From positions 620,001 through 684,000 of the forward strand of contig NZ_JANUGU010000001.1 in the NCBI RefSeq assembly GCF_024753145.1: 64,000 bases of DNA, given 5' to 3'. Shown piece by piece: positions 26,718 through 36,595 of the stretch (position 1 is its first letter; each line of letters begins with the position of its first letter). The notes beneath the pieces were generated by a model. It saw only the letters and a program-made list of their open reading frames with translations, ran no database searches and had not been told where the DNA came from. Source of the DNA: Massilia terrae. Its GTDB lineage: Bacteria; Pseudomonadota; Gammaproteobacteria; Burkholderiales; Burkholderiaceae_D. Position numbers and translations under genes: made by a program.

Positions 26718-26784
26718 CGTCTTTTGTTTTTATCCTTAGCTTCAACGTCCTTTAACTGGCGCGGTGCGCCGAATGGAGATCAGT

Positions 26785-28695
26785 ATGCTGAACGTGCGAC
26801 TTCCCGATGGTTCTGTCCGCCAATTCGATGGCCCGGTCACCGTCGCCCAGGTGGCGGCGAACATCGGCGCCGGCCTGGCCAAGGCCGCGCTCGCGGGCAA
26901 GATCGACGGCAAGGTGGTCGACACCTCGCACCTGATCGACCATGACGCCGAACTGGCCATCATCACCGACAAGGATGCCGAGGGCCTGGACGTGATCCGC
27001 CACTCGACCGCCCACCTGCTGGCCTACGCCGTTAAGGAACTGTTCCCGGACGCCCAGGTCACCATCGGCCCGGTGATCGACAACGGCTTCTACTACGACT
27101 TCTCGTACAAGCGCCCGTTCACCCCGGAAGACCTGCAGGCCATCGAAAAGAAGATGACCGAGCTGGCCAAGAAGGACGAGCCGGTCACCCGCAAGGTGCT
27201 GCCGCGCGACGAGGCGGTGGCCTACTTCAAGTCGATCGGCGAAGCCTACAAGGCTGAAATCATCGCCTCGATTCCGGCCAATGAAGACGTGTCGCTGTAC
27301 ACCGAAGGCAGTTTCACCGACCTGTGCCGCGGCCCGCACGTGCCCTCGACCGGCAAGCTGAAGGTGTTCAAGCTGATGAAGCTGGCCGGCGCCTACTGGC
27401 GTGGCGACTCGAAGAACGAGATGCTGCAGCGGATCTACGGCACCGCCTGGGCCAGGAAGGAAGAGCAGGAGCAGTACCTGCACATGCTGGAAGAGGCCGA
27501 GAAACGCGACCACCGCAAGCTGGGCAAGGCGCTCGACCTGTTCCACTTCCAGGAAGAGGCGCCGGGCCTGATCTTCTGGCACCCGAAGGGCTGGACCGTG
27601 TGGCAGCAGGTCGAGCAGTACATGCGCAACAAATACCAGGTCAACGGCTACAACGAAGTGAAGGCGCCGCAGATCCTGGACGTGACCCTGTGGCAGAAGA
27701 CCGGCCACTGGGACAACTACCGCGAGAACATGTTCACCACCGAGTCGGAGAACCGTTCCTACGCGCTCAAGCCGATGAACTGCCCGGGCCATGTGCAGAT
27801 TTACAACGCCGGCCTGCGTTCCTACCGCGACCTGCCGCTGCGCTACGGCGAGTTCGGCCAGTGCCACCGCAACGAGTCCTCGGGCGCGCTGCACGGCCTG
27901 ATGCGCGTGCGCGGCTTCACCCAGGACGACGGCCACATCTTCTGCACCGAAGAACAGATCGCCGGCGAAGTGACCGACTTCCACGCCCAGGCGATGCAGG
28001 TGTACGGCGACTTCGGCTTCGAGAACATCGACGTCAAGATCGCGCTGCGTCCAGATAACCGGATCGGCTCGGACGAAGTGTGGGACCAGGCCGAAGAGGC
28101 CCTGCGCGCGGCCCTGCGTTCCTGCGGCGTGAGCTGGACCGAGCTGCCTGGCGAGGGCGCGTTCTACGGCCCGAAGATCGAGTACCACCTGAAGGACAGC
28201 CTGGGCCGTCCGTGGCAGGTCGGCACGATGCAGGTCGACTTCTCGATGCCGGGCCGCCTGGGCGCCGAATACGTCGCCGAGGACAATACCCGCAAGGTGC
28301 CGGTGATGCTGCACCGTGCGATCGTGGGCTCGATGGAACGCTTCATCGGCATCCTGATCGAACACTATGCGGGCGCGCTGCCGCTGTGGCTGGCGCCGGT
28401 GCAAGTGGCGGTCCTGAACATCTCGGATGCGCAGGCGGAGTATGCAAAACAGGTGGCGGATACCTTGCGCAAAGCGGGCTTGCGCGTGCACGCTGATTTG
28501 CGAAACGAGAAGATTACCTATAAAATACGCGAGCATTCCGTCCAAAAACTGCCCTACATCCTGGTAGTTGGCGACAAGGAACGTGATGCAAACACAGTGG
28601 CCGTACGTGCACGTGGCAATGTCGACCTGGGCGTGATGCCGGTCGATGCGCTCCTGGAACGCCTCTTGGGCGAACAATCCTCCAGGGCGAAGTAA
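26785..28695 (+). CDS. thrS: Threonyl-tRNA synthetase
   Basis: This 636-residue class II synthetase charges tRNA-Thr. It has an N-terminal TGS domain ([15 protein letters not shown]) and an editing domain with [16 protein letters not shown]. The catalytic core contains [10 protein letters not shown], which supplies zinc ligands, and [17 protein letters not shown] (motif 2). A C-terminal anticodon domain starts near 535. The ATG at 26785 follows GGAG by 6 bp; an in-frame GTG at 26764 and an ATG at 26773 are less likely. It is the first protein gene of the thrS-infC-rpmI-rplT-pheST block. Confidence 0.96.
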   Translation: MLNVRLPDGSVRQFDGPVTVAQVAANIGAGLAKAALAGKIDGKVVDTSHLIDHDAELAIITDKDAEGLDVIRHSTAHLLAYAVKELFPDAQVTIGPVIDNGFYYDFSYKRPFTPEDLQAIEKKMTELAKKDEPVTRKVLPRDEAVAYFKSIGEAYKAEIIASIPANEDVSLYTEGSFTDLCRGPHVPSTGKLKVFKLMKLAGAYWRGDSKNEMLQRIYGTAWARKEEQEQYLHMLEEAEKRDHRKLGKALDLFHFQEEAPGLIFWHPKGWTVWQQVEQYMRNKYQVNGYNEVKAPQILDVTLWQKTGHWDNYRENMFTTESENRSYALKPMNCPGHVQIYNAGLRSYRDLPLRYGEFGQCHRNESSGALHGLMRVRGFTQDDGHIFCTEEQIAGEVTDFHAQAMQVYGDFGFENIDVKIALRPDNRIGSDEVWDQAEEALRAALRSCGVSWTELPGEGAFYGPKIEYHLKDSLGRPWQVGTMQVDFSMPGRLGAEYVAEDNTRKVPVMLHRAIVGSMERFIGILIEHYAGALPLWLAPVQVAVLNISDAQAEYAKQVADTLRKAGLRVHADLRNEKITYKIREHSVQKLPYILVVGDKERDANTVAVRARGNVDLGVMPVDALLERLLGEQSSRAK

Positions 28696-28731
28696 GCGGC
28701 CGAATCTTCCCTAACATTCAAAGGAAACAAC

Positions 28732-29253
28732 ATAGCTACTGACAAGCAGAATCGCATCAATGGCGAAATCACCTACCCGGAAATGCGTCTCAACGGGGTG
28801 AACAACGAGCCGCTGGGCATTGTGAGCCTGGCTGAAGCGTTTCGTCTGGCCGAAGAAGCGAACGTAGACCTGGTTGAGATCGCGCCGACCGCGGTTCCCC
28901 CGGTCTGCCGTCTGATGGACTATGGCAAGTTCAAGTACTCGGAGCAGAAGAAGGCGCACGAGGCCAAGCTGAAGCAAAAGGTCATCCAGGTCAAGGAAGT
29001 GAAATTCCGCCCTGGCACGGACGAAGGCGACTACTCCATCAAGCTGCGCAACCTGATCAAGTTCCTGGAAGAAGGGGACAAGACCAAGATCACGCTGCGC
29101 TTCCGTGGCCGCGAGATGGCGCACCAGGACATCGGCATGCGCATGCTGGAGCGCCTGCGTGGCGACCTGGAAGCGGTTGGCCAGGTGGAACAGTTCCCCA
29201 AGCTCGAAGGACGCCAGATGATCATGGTGGTTGCGCCGAAGAAGAAGAAATAA
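28732..29253 (+). CDS. infC: Translation initiation factor IF-3, ATA start
   Basis: This 173-residue IF-3 binds the 30S subunit and proofreads start codons. The conserved N-terminus [11 protein letters not shown] is encoded directly after an ATA codon at 28732. No ATG, GTG or TTG lies in frame until the ATG at 28783, which would cut away 17 conserved residues. AAAGGA is at good spacing before the ATA. A rare start codon in infC is known to make IF-3 limit its own synthesis, and ATA fits that logic. The C-domain motifs [15 protein letters not shown] and GREMAH are present. It starts 36 bp after thrS. Confidence 0.93.
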   Translation: MATDKQNRINGEITYPEMRLNGVNNEPLGIVSLAEAFRLAEEANVDLVEIAPTAVPPVCRLMDYGKFKYSEQKKAHEAKLKQKVIQVKEVKFRPGTDEGDYSIKLRNLIKFLEEGDKTKITLRFRGREMAHQDIGMRMLERLRGDLEAVGQVEQFPKLEGRQMIMVVAPKKKK

Positions 29254-29271
29254 GTTTCGCGACAGTACGCC

Positions 29272-29327
29272 AGGGCCGGGCCCGGTTTGCAGGAGATCCT
29301 TGCAAGCCGGCCCGGCCTTGATTTTTT
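29272..29327 (+). terminator. Terminator or attenuator after infC
   Basis: A long GC-rich hairpin follows infC. AGGGCCGGGCC pairs with GGCCCGGCCTT, and the stem extends through GGTTTGCA/TTGCAAGCC with one bulge. A run of six T (29322-29327) follows. It probably ends part of the thrS-infC transcript before rpmI. Confidence 0.75.
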
Positions 29328-29328
29328 G

Positions 29329-29361
29329 TGGGTGGGTCCCGCTGCGCGGGGACGACGGTTG
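29329..29361. repeat. Single REP-like unit
   Basis: GTGGGTCCCGCTGCGCGGGGACGACGG is one copy of the REP-like palindrome, with CCCGC/GCGGG arms and the GACGACGG flank seen elsewhere in the window. Confidence 0.6.
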
Positions 29362-29366
29362 GGGCA

Positions 29367-29395
29367 TATTCAAGCCCGTCATTCTGTGCTAGAAT
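29367..29395 (+). promoter_or_regulatory. Possible extended -10 promoter for rpmI
   Basis: TGCTAGAAT (29387-29395) matches an extended -10 box, with a weak -35 (TATTCA, 29367-29372) 17 bp upstream. It lies after the infC terminator and before rpmI, so it could drive rpmI-rplT separately. Between it and rpmI, CCTGTT..AACAGG can form a small leader hairpin. Confidence 0.4.
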
Positions 29396-29538
29396 CCCCG
29401 ATTCCTGTTTTTAGGAACAGGTTGTAGTGAACCTCGCGTTCGCTGCAAGACAAGTGAAAGCAGGCATCCAAGCGCAGCAAAGGGCTGCCACCTGCAATCC
29501 TGTCCGACATGGAGCTGCCCTTAACAGGCAGAACACTC

Positions 29539-29736
29539 ATGCCAAAAATGAAAACCAAAAGCTCCGCGAAGAAGCGTTTTCGCGTGCGTCCGGGTGGTAC
29601 CGTCAAGTCGGGTATGGCGTTCAAGCGTCACATCCTGACCAAGAAGACCACCAAAAACAAGCGCCAGCTGCGTGGCACCCGCAACATCAATGCGTCGGAC
29701 GTGACGAGCGTCTACCGCATGATGCCGTCTGCTTAA
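29539..29736 (+). CDS. rpmI: 50S ribosomal protein L35
   Basis: This 65-residue L35 has the family start [16 protein letters not shown] and the middle [18 protein letters not shown]. The ATG at 29539 was chosen for that N-terminus. rplT follows by 21 bp, the usual pairing in which L20 controls both genes. Confidence 0.97.
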   Translation: MPKMKTKSSAKKRFRVRPGGTVKSGMAFKRHILTKKTTKNKRQLRGTRNINASDVTSVYRMMPSA

Positions 29737-29757
29737 TCTCACACTAAAGGAGCTAAT

Positions 29758-30117
29758 ATGCCTCGAGTAAAACGTGGGGTTACTGCACGTGCCCGTCACA
29801 AGAAGGTTCTTGAGCTTGCCAAAGGCTATCGTGGCCGCCGCAGCAAGGTATTCCGTATTGCCAAGCAAGCAGTCATGCGTGCTGGCCAGTACGCTTACCG
29901 CGACCGCCGCAACAAGAAGCGCGTCTTCCGCGCCCTGTGGATCACCCGTATCAACGCGGCTTCGCGTTCGCACGGCATGACCTACAGCGCGTTCATGAAC
30001 GGCCTGAAAAAGTCCGCGATTGAACTGGACCGTAAAGTGCTGGCCGACATGGCAGTGCACGACAAGCCGGCTTTCGCCGCGATTGTCAACACGGTCAAAG
30101 CAAAGCTCGCTGCCTAA
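29758..30117 (+). CDS. rplT: 50S ribosomal protein L20
   Basis: This 119-residue L20 begins [18 protein letters not shown] and has [17 protein letters not shown] and [15 protein letters not shown]. It binds 23S rRNA early in 50S assembly and in other bacteria represses the rpmI-rplT mRNA. AAGGAG precedes the ATG. Confidence 0.97.
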   Translation: MPRVKRGVTARARHKKVLELAKGYRGRRSKVFRIAKQAVMRAGQYAYRDRRNKKRVFRALWITRINAASRSHGMTYSAFMNGLKKSAIELDRKVLADMAVHDKPAFAAIVNTVKAKLAA

Positions 30118-30170
30118 GCGATCTGCGCATAGCATCATCAGCGCCGCCGGCGACGGCGGCGCGAAAAGAG

Positions 30171-30204
30171 CGGGGCAGAGGTGCGAACCTTGTGCCCCGT
30201 TTTT
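30171..30204 (+). terminator. Hairpin and T-run before pheS
   Basis: CGGGGCA (30171-30177) pairs with TGCCCCG (30193-30199); AGGT/ACCT extends the stem inside, and five T follow. A second hairpin (GCGCCGCC/GGCGGCGC, 30141-30162) lies just upstream. No Phe-rich leader peptide is visible, so this looks like a partial terminator rather than a classical pheST attenuator. Confidence 0.6.
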
Positions 30205-30249
30205 GATTGTGGCGCCTCCAAGCCACTGAAAAAACAGGAACAGAACACG

Positions 30250-31266
30250 ATGAACTCGCTGGAAGAACTCGTCGCCGCGGCAGGGTCGGATTTCGCCGCC
30301 GCCGTGGACGCCGCCGCGCTGGAAAACGCCAAAGCGAAATACCTGGGCAAGACCGGCCAAATCACCGAGCAGATGAAGGGCCTGGGCAAGCTCGCTCCCG
30401 ATGAGCGCAAGGCCCAGGGCGCCCTGATCAACGCCGCCAAGGAAAAAATCGAACAGGCCCTGACCGCGCGCCGCGATGCCATCGCCAATGCGCTGCTGGA
30501 AGCGCGCCTGAACGCCGAAGCGATCGACATCACCCTGCCGGGCCGCGGCCGCAGCAATGGTGGCATCCACCCCGTGATGCGCACCTGGGAGCGGGTCGAG
30601 GAAATCTTCCGCTCGATCGGCTTCGACGTCGCCGACGGTCCCGAGATCGAGACCGACTGGTACAACTTCACCGCGCTGAACAGCCCCGAGAACCATCCGG
30701 CCCGTTCGATGCAGGACACCTTCTACATCGAAGGCAACGACAGCACCGGCAAACCGCTGCTGCTGCGCACCCATACCAGCCCGATGCAGGTGCGTTACGC
30801 GCGCACGCACACGCCGCCGATCAAGGTGATCGCGCCGGGCCGCACCTACCGCGTCGACAGCGACGCCACCCACTCGCCGATGTTCCACCAGGTCGAAGGC
30901 CTGTGGATCGGCGAGAACATCAGCTTCGCCGACCTGAAAGGCGTGTACCTCAACTTCGTCAAGGCCTTCTTCGAGACCGACGACCTGCAGGTGCGCTTCC
31001 GTCCCTCGTACTTCCCGTTCACCGAACCTTCGGCCGAGATCGACATCGCGTTCGGCTCCGGCCCGCTGAAAGGGCGCTGGCTCGAAGTGTCCGGCTCCGG
31101 CCAGGTGCACCCGAGCGTGGTGCGCAACTTCGGCCTCGATCCGGAAAAATTCATCGGCTTCGCGTTCGGCTCCGGCCTTGAGCGCCTGACGATGCTGCGC
31201 TACGGCGTCAACGACCTGCGCCTGTTCTACGAAGGCGACCTGCGCTTCCTGAAGCAGTTCAACTAA
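30250..31266 (+). CDS. pheS: Phenylalanyl-tRNA synthetase, alpha subunit
   Basis: This 338-residue catalytic subunit of PheRS has an N-terminal coiled coil that binds tRNA. The class II core follows: [19 protein letters not shown], the motif-2 strand [33 protein letters not shown], and motif 3 [13 protein letters not shown]. The ATG at 30250 opens MNSLEELV. It is followed by pheT after 16 bp; the alpha2-beta2 enzyme charges tRNA-Phe. Confidence 0.97.
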   Translation: MNSLEELVAAAGSDFAAAVDAAALENAKAKYLGKTGQITEQMKGLGKLAPDERKAQGALINAAKEKIEQALTARRDAIANALLEARLNAEAIDITLPGRGRSNGGIHPVMRTWERVEEIFRSIGFDVADGPEIETDWYNFTALNSPENHPARSMQDTFYIEGNDSTGKPLLLRTHTSPMQVRYARTHTPPIKVIAPGRTYRVDSDATHSPMFHQVEGLWIGENISFADLKGVYLNFVKAFFETDDLQVRFRPSYFPFTEPSAEIDIAFGSGPLKGRWLEVSGSGQVHPSVVRNFGLDPEKFIGFAFGSGLERLTMLRYGVNDLRLFYEGDLRFLKQFN

Positions 31267-31282
31267 TACCACCGCCAAGACT

Positions 31283-33709
31283 ATGCAATTCTCCGAAAAG
31301 TGGCTCCGTACCCTGGTCGATCCGAAGATGAATTCGGACGAACTGGCCCATCTGCTGACCATGTCCGGCCTCGAGGTCGAGGAAGTCGAGCCGGTGGTGC
31401 CGCCGTTTAGCAATGTGGTGGTGGCGCAGGTGCTGGAAGTGACCCGCCATCCGAACGCGGATCGCCTGAACGTGTGCAAGGTCGATGTCGGCACCGGCAC
31501 CATGCTCAATATCGTCTGCGGCGCCCCCAATGTGCGCGCCGGGATGAAGGCGCCGTGCGCCATGGCCGGCGCGGTGCTGCCGCCCGGCGCGGACGGCAAG
31601 CCGTTCGAGATCAAGGTCGGCCAGCTGCGCGGCGTCGAGTCGCAGGGCATGATGTGCTCCGCGCGCGAGCTCAAGCTGTCCGAGGAAAGCGCCGGCCTGC
31701 TGGAGCTGCCGGAAGACGCGCCGGTCGGCACCAATATCCGCGACTACCTGCTGCTGAACGACCTGAAGTTCACCATCAAGCTGACCCCGAACCGCGCCGA
31801 CGCGCTGTCGCTGCTGGGCGTGGCGCGCGAAGTGGCCGCGCTGACCGGTGCGCCGCTGTCGGTGCCCACCGCGCGCGAAGTGGCGGTGACGCTAGACGAA
31901 AAGCTGCCCGTGAAGATCAGCGCGCCGGACCTGTGCGGCCGTTTCAGCGGCCGCGTGATCCGTGGCCTGAACGCGCGCGCCGCGACGCCGGACTGGATCA
32001 AGCGCCGCATCGAGCGCAGCGGCCAGCGTTCGGTCTCCGCGCTGGTGGACATCTCCAACTACGTGATGCTGGAGCTGGGCCGTCCCTCGCACGTGTTCGA
32101 CCTGGCCAAGATCCACGGCGGCCTCGATGTGCGCTGGGGCCGCAAGGGCGAATCGCTCAAGCTCCTGAACGGGAACACCGTCGACGTCGACGAGACCGTG
32201 GGCGTGATCGCCGACGACAAGGAAATCGAATCGCTGGCCGGCATCATGGGCGGCGACGCCACCGCCGTCACGCTGGACACCACCGACATCTACCTGGAAG
32301 CCGCATTCTGGTGGCCGGACGCGATCCGCGGCCGCGCGCGCCGCTACAACTTCTCGACCGATGCGGCGCACCGCTTCGAGCGCGGCGTGGACTACGCGAC
32401 CACCGTCGAGCACATCGAGCGCATCACCGCGCTGATCCTGGAAGTGTGCGGCACCGCCGATACGAAGGTCGGTCCGGTCGACGACCACGTGGCCAAGCTG
32501 CCGCAGCCGAAGCCGGTGGCGATGCGCACCGCGCGCGCCTCGCAGGTGATCGGCATCCCCTTCACCGACGCCCAGGTGGCCGACATTTTCAATCGCCTGA
32601 ACCTGCCGTTCACGCAAGCTGCGGGCGTGTTCCACGTGACCTCGCCCTCGTACCGCTTCGATATCGAGATCGAGGAAGACCTGATCGAGGAAGTGGCGCG
32701 CGTGTACGGCTTCGAGAACATCCCGGCGCTGCCGCCGGTGGCGGCCTCAAGCATGCTGGCCGAGCCCGAAGAACGCCGCTCGCTGTTCGCGATCCGCCAC
32801 GAGCTGGCCGGCCTGGGTTACCAGGAAGTGGTCAACATGAGCTTCGTGGAGGAGGCGTGGGAGCGCGACTTCGCCGCCAACCTTGAACCGATCCGCCTGC
32901 AGAACCCGATCGCCAGCCAGATGAGCGTGATGCGCTCGACCCTGATCGGCAGCCTGGTGGCCAACCTGCGCTACAACGTCAACCGCAAGCAGGCGCGCGT
33001 GCGCCTGTTCGAGGTGGCCGGCGTGTACAAGCGCGACGCCCAAGTGCAGGACGGCCCGCTGTCCGTGGCCGGCTTCGAGCAGCGCAAGCACGTGGGCGGC
33101 ATCGCCTACGGCCCGGCGCTGGACGAGCAGTGGTCGGTGCCGGCGCGCGCGGTCGACTTCTTCGACGTCAAGGCCGACCTGGAGGTCCTGTTCGCGCCGC
33201 GCGTGCTGCGTTTCGAGAAGACCGCGCATCCGGCCCTGCATCCGGGGCGCAGCGCCGTGGCATTGCTGGACGGCAAGCAAGTGGCCGTCATCGGCGAACT
33301 GCACCCGCGCTGGATGCAGCAATACGAGCTGCCGCAGGCGCCGGTGTTGTTCGAGATCGATGCCGCAGCCCTGCAGCAGCGCGTGGTGCCGCACTATGTC
33401 GAGATCTCCAAGTTCCCGGGCGCCACCCGCGACCTGGCACTTGTTGTGAAACAACAGGTTACAGTTCAGGATATTCTCGACTCCTTCTCTGCTGAGGTAC
33501 AATCGAATCCGCTCGGACGGATCGTGCAAGCCGTTGTTTTATTTGACGAATATCGCGGCAAAGGTCTGGAAACCGACGAAAAAAGTCTTGCTTTCCGGAT
33601 TAGCTTGCAAGATACTCAATCGACGCTGCAGGACGATGCTGTCGATGCAATCATCGCGGCGCTGGCCGAGGCGGCGAAACAAAAACACGGCGCGCGCTTG
33701 CGTGCATGA
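31283..33709 (+). CDS. pheT: Phenylalanyl-tRNA synthetase, beta subunit
   Basis: This 808-residue beta subunit opens [14 protein letters not shown] and has the N-terminal tRNA-binding domain (residues about 40-150, [15 protein letters not shown]). The B3/B4 editing region, the B5 domain and the C-terminal FDX-ACB domain ([18 protein letters not shown]) complete the usual order. The length is standard. It lies between pheS and ihfA, the normal order in proteobacteria. Confidence 0.97.
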   Translation: MQFSEKWLRTLVDPKMNSDELAHLLTMSGLEVEEVEPVVPPFSNVVVAQVLEVTRHPNADRLNVCKVDVGTGTMLNIVCGAPNVRAGMKAPCAMAGAVLPPGADGKPFEIKVGQLRGVESQGMMCSARELKLSEESAGLLELPEDAPVGTNIRDYLLLNDLKFTIKLTPNRADALSLLGVAREVAALTGAPLSVPTAREVAVTLDEKLPVKISAPDLCGRFSGRVIRGLNARAATPDWIKRRIERSGQRSVSALVDISNYVMLELGRPSHVFDLAKIHGGLDVRWGRKGESLKLLNGNTVDVDETVGVIADDKEIESLAGIMGGDATAVTLDTTDIYLEAAFWWPDAIRGRARRYNFSTDAAHRFERGVDYATTVEHIERITALILEVCGTADTKVGPVDDHVAKLPQPKPVAMRTARASQVIGIPFTDAQVADIFNRLNLPFTQAAGVFHVTSPSYRFDIEIEEDLIEEVARVYGFENIPALPPVAASSMLAEPEERRSLFAIRHELAGLGYQEVVNMSFVEEAWERDFAANLEPIRLQNPIASQMSVMRSTLIGSLVANLRYNVNRKQARVRLFEVAGVYKRDAQVQDGPLSVAGFEQRKHVGGIAYGPALDEQWSVPARAVDFFDVKADLEVLFAPRVLRFEKTAHPALHPGRSAVALLDGKQVAVIGELHPRWMQQYELPQAPVLFEIDAAALQQRVVPHYVEISKFPGATRDLALVVKQQVTVQDILDSFSAEVQSNPLGRIVQAVVLFDEYRGKGLETDEKSLAFRISLQDTQSTLQDDAVDAIIAALAEAAKQKHGARLRA

Positions 33710-33818
33710 ACCATGTCCGAAACACCGTTTGAACTGAAGGCAGGGCACTAAAATTAACAATAACGATCTCGATTCGGCCGTCCTCCAGGAAGCGCTGGCC
33801 GCGGACCTGCATCGTGCG

Positions 33819-34166
33819 ATGCAGGTGGCGCGCTCGCGCAAGGAAGCCGAAAGTGCAATGCCGACCCTGACCAAGGCCGAGCTGGCCGAGCTGCTGTTCG
33901 AGCAGGTCGGCCTGAACAAGCGCGAAGCCAAGGACATGGTCGAAACCTTCTTCGACGAGATCCGCAACGCGCTCGAACGCGGCGAAGCGGTGAAGCTGTC
34001 CGGCTTCGGCAACTTCCAGCTGCGCGACAAGCCGCAGCGTCCGGGACGCAACCCGAAGACCGGCGAGGAAATCCCCATCACGGCGCGCCGCGTCGTCACC
34101 TTCCACGCGAGCCAGAAACTCAAGGGCATGGTCGAAGAGGCCGGTCCGGCCCCGCGTGCCGCCTGA
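33819..34166 (+). CDS. ihfA: Integration host factor, alpha subunit
   Basis: IHF alpha is a DNA-bending protein that pairs with IHF beta. The conserved body starts at [19 protein letters not shown] and includes [23 protein letters not shown] and [12 protein letters not shown]. The start is uncertain. ATG 33858 begins the body and has AAGGAAG upstream. ATG 33819 (used here) adds 13 residues. The coding-like frame continues upstream to 33738 with only an ATT (33753) as a possible start, which would add another 22 residues. It follows pheT and precedes the MerR gene. Confidence 0.92.
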   Translation: MQVARSRKEAESAMPTLTKAELAELLFEQVGLNKREAKDMVETFFDEIRNALERGEAVKLSGFGNFQLRDKPQRPGRNPKTGEEIPITARRVVTFHASQKLKGMVEEAGPAPRAA

Positions 34167-34174
34167 ACTGAACA

Positions 34175-34579
34175 ATGAACGAGCGTCCGAGCAAGCTTGA
34201 GCCGTCCGCGCTGCCGCCGATTCCGGCCAAGCGCTATTTCACGATTGGCGAAGTCAGTGAGCTGTGCGGGGTCAAGCCGCACGTCCTGCGCTACTGGGAG
34301 CAGGAATTTACCCAACTAAAACCGGTCAAACGTCGTGGGAACCGCCGTTATTACCAGCACCACGAAGTGCTGCTGATCCGGCGTATCCGTGAGCTGCTGT
34401 ACGAGCAGGGCTTCACCATCAGCGGCGCGCGCAACAAGCTCGACAGCCGCGGCGGCGAAACCGTCGCGGTGGCCGACTTCGTGGCCGACGAGCAGGCCCC
34501 CGGTCTCGACCCGGCGGCGCTGCGCACCGAGCTTCTTGCCATCCTCGACCTGCTCAAGCACGGTCCGCGCGCTGCCTGA
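34175..34579 (+). CDS. MerR family regulator next to ihfA
   Basis: This 134-residue MerR-type protein has an N-terminal winged helix (YFTIGEVSELCGVKPHVLRYWEQEF, then RRGNRRYYQHHEVLLIRRIREL). A short helical tail follows and there are no metal-binding cysteines. It is the widespread but little-studied MerR protein coded next to ihfA in proteobacteria. The ATG is 8 bp after the ihfA stop. Confidence 0.92.
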   Translation: MNERPSKLEPSALPPIPAKRYFTIGEVSELCGVKPHVLRYWEQEFTQLKPVKRRGNRRYYQHHEVLLIRRIRELLYEQGFTISGARNKLDSRGGETVAVADFVADEQAPGLDPAALRTELLAILDLLKHGPRAA

Positions 34580-34599
34580 CTCAGGCATTCGTGCGCCTG

Positions 34600-34627
34600 T
34601 TGAAGCATTACGCCGGAGTGCTAGAAT
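34600..34627 (+). promoter_or_regulatory. Possible promoter for the LuxR-type regulator
   Basis: TTGAAG (34600-34605) and TAGAAT (34622-34627) are spaced by 16 bp, close to sigma-70 boxes. They sit about 100 bp before the response-regulator gene. Confidence 0.4.
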
Positions 34628-34728
34628 GTCACATGCGATTTTGCTGAATCAACGCAGTGACATTGGGCGTACGGTTCAGCCTTGGCTCTTTCCTGTGTCA
34701 GGAAACTTTAAGGCTTTTAGGGAAGACA

Positions 34729-35361
34729 ATGATACGCGTTGCCATTTGTGACGACCACCAGATAGTACGAGCGGGTTTCAAGCAGATCTTTTCGTCCTCG
34801 GGCGAGTTCGAGGTGGTGGCCGAAGGCGCCACCGGGCGCGAAGCCCTGGACATCGCCCGTCGCGAAATCTGTGACGTCCTGCTGCTGGATATCGCCATGC
34901 CCGACCAGAGCGGCATCGACATCCTGCGCACCATCCGGCAAGGGCAACCCAATTTGCCCGTGCTGATCCTGTCCGGCTATCCGGCGCAGCAATACGCGCT
35001 CAACCTGTTCAAGATGGGCGCCAACGGTTACCTCAACAAGGAGTGCGACGCCGACGAGCTCAAGACGGCAGTGCGCACCGTGTACCAGGGGCGGCGCTAT
35101 GTCAGCTCGCAAGTGGGCGAGCTCCTGGCGCAAAGCTTCGATCGCGATCCCAACACGGCCTTGCACACCGAGTTGTCGGACCGCGAGTTTCAGGTGTTCT
35201 TGCGGCTGGCCAAGGGGGCGACGGTGTCGGACATCGGCAATGCTTTGTCCCTGTCGATCAAGACCGTGTCGACCTACCGCACCCGGATCATGGAAAAGAT
35301 GGGGCTGCAGTCGAACAGCGACCTGACGTATTACGCGATGAAGAACAATCTGCTCGATTGA
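34729..35361 (+). CDS. NarL/LuxR-type response regulator (orphan)
   Basis: This 210-residue response regulator has a receiver domain with the acidic pair Asp8-Asp9 and phospho-acceptor Asp54 (LLLDIAMPD), and Lys in NKECD. A LuxR-type HTH lies at the C-terminus (LSDREFQVFLRLAKGATVSDIG, KTVSTYRTRIMEKM). It acts as a phosphorylation-controlled transcription factor. No kinase is encoded beside it. The ATG at 34729 follows GGGAAGAC. Confidence 0.9.
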   Translation: MIRVAICDDHQIVRAGFKQIFSSSGEFEVVAEGATGREALDIARREICDVLLLDIAMPDQSGIDILRTIRQGQPNLPVLILSGYPAQQYALNLFKMGANGYLNKECDADELKTAVRTVYQGRRYVSSQVGELLAQSFDRDPNTALHTELSDREFQVFLRLAKGATVSDIGNALSLSIKTVSTYRTRIMEKMGLQSNSDLTYYAMKNNLLD

Positions 35362-35385
35362 GCGGTTGCGGTGCTGAAGAGAATG

Positions 35386-35412
35386 ACGGCCGCGTTGCGG
35401 CCGTTTGCTTTT
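35386..35412 (+). terminator. Terminator of the response-regulator gene
   Basis: ACGGCCGC and GCGGCCGT form an 8-bp stem around GTT, followed by TTGCTTTTG. It lies 25 bp after the stop codon. Confidence 0.7.
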
Positions 35413-35474
35413 GTTAGCCCGAGTGCGTGGAGGCAGCGTTTTTTCTCGCCAGCACGTCGTGTCGGCGGTGGCTG

Positions 35475-35502
35475 AAAAAGAGAAAGCGCCCCGCAGGGCG
35501 CT
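35475..35502 (-). terminator. Terminator of the Crp/Fnr gene
   Basis: On the minus strand AGCGCCC-TGCG-GGGCGCT is followed by TTCTCTTTTTC. It lies 28 bp beyond the stop of the Crp/Fnr gene. A weaker T-run (CGCTTTTC) on the plus side could also serve the other direction. Confidence 0.7.
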
Positions 35503-35529
35503 CGCTTTTCATTCACTGTCGATGCGGGC

Positions 35530-36339
35530 TTAGCGCGCCACGTCCATCAGCAGGCGGTCATATTCGGATTTGGCCACCTTGTAGCATTCGCCCGCGTATT
35601 CTTCCAGCCCGGTGCGGTCCAGCACGGTGATGTTGCCGCGGCGGTATTGAATCAGGCCTTCTTCCTGCAGCTTGCCGGCGGCGGCGGTGATGCTTTCGCG
35701 GCGCACACCCAGCATGATCGAAATGAGTTCCTGCGTCACTTTCAGCTCGTTGCTCGGCGAGCGGTCCAGGCGGTCCAGCAGCCAGCGGCACAGCTTCTGC
35801 TCGATCGAGCTGTGGCGGCCGCCGACGGCGTTTTGCGCCATCTGGGCGAACAGGGCATTGGTGTAGCGCATCAGCAGCTGGGGCAGGGCGCCGCCGCGGT
35901 TGAAGGCGTCACGCAGGAACTGGGTTTTCAGGCGGTAACCGTAGCCGGCGCTTTGCACCACGGCGCTGCACATGGCGCGTTCGCCCATGAACAGCGACAC
36001 GCCCACCACGCCTTCGTGGCCTACCACGGCGATCTCGGTGGTCGCACCATCTTCCATCACGTACAGCAGGGAAACGATGGCGGTGGTCGGGAAATACACA
36101 TACTCCAGTTTGCTTCCATACTCGAACAGTTCCTTGCCGAAGGGCAGCGGGACCAGTTCCAGGTGCTCGAACAGGGTTTCCAGGTCTTGGCGCGGAAGTG
36201 CGGCCAACAGTTCGTTCTGTTGCGTACCGCTATAGCTGACAACCGGACGGGACGCAGTTTTCAGTTCCTGGCTGGTAGCGGGGATCTGGTTCAGCGACTG
36301 CGCTTTCAACGTGGCACCACCAAGTTGTACATTGTTCAT
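35530..36339 (-). CDS. Crp/Fnr family transcriptional regulator
   Basis: This 269-residue regulator has a cyclic-nucleotide-binding-like beta roll (about 70-170, EYVYFPTTAIVSLLYVMEDG) and a C-terminal winged helix (KVTQELISIMLGVRRESITAAAGKLQEEGLI). It lacks the Cys cluster of FNR and the phosphate-binding RGE motif of CRP, so its signal is unknown. The ATG at 36339 has GAGGAC at good spacing. It is divergent from the two-component pair across 256 bp. Confidence 0.87.
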   Translation of the reverse strand: MNNVQLGGATLKAQSLNQIPATSQELKTASRPVVSYSGTQQNELLAALPRQDLETLFEHLELVPLPFGKELFEYGSKLEYVYFPTTAIVSLLYVMEDGATTEIAVVGHEGVVGVSLFMGERAMCSAVVQSAGYGYRLKTQFLRDAFNRGGALPQLLMRYTNALFAQMAQNAVGGRHSSIEQKLCRWLLDRLDRSPSNELKVTQELISIMLGVRRESITAAAGKLQEEGLIQYRRGNITVLDRTGLEEYAGECYKVAKSEYDRLLMDVAR

Positions 36340-36595
36340 TTTATGTCCTCGTAATCTTCTAGCTTTATGCATCGTTGCGGTCTGGGGCGCGCTTTGCCCG
36401 ATCGCGATGTGTGTACATTAAGGCCATAGTCCGGTGCCGAACATAAGATTAGCAGTCGCACCAATGTAGGCTCTCAGCATAATGTTTTGTCAGTCCAGTC
36501 CTACTGGAGCAAGGGCTGTTTTTGGCCTGTTTTCTTAGGAACGAGCAATGAAATGCCGCATAATGGTGGACATCAAAGCAACTCAGCATTAGGCC

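Noticed and set aside
26752..28677. Long minus-strand frame opposite thrS
   Set aside because: A shadow of the thrS codons; no start signal and no recognisable protein.
30118..30249. Classical pheST attenuator with a leader peptide
   Set aside because: Hairpins are present but no short frame with clustered Phe codons precedes them.
34580..34728. tRNA-Pro gene expected after the MerR gene in many Burkholderiales
   Set aside because: I read the gap and found no cloverleaf; only a possible promoter is there.
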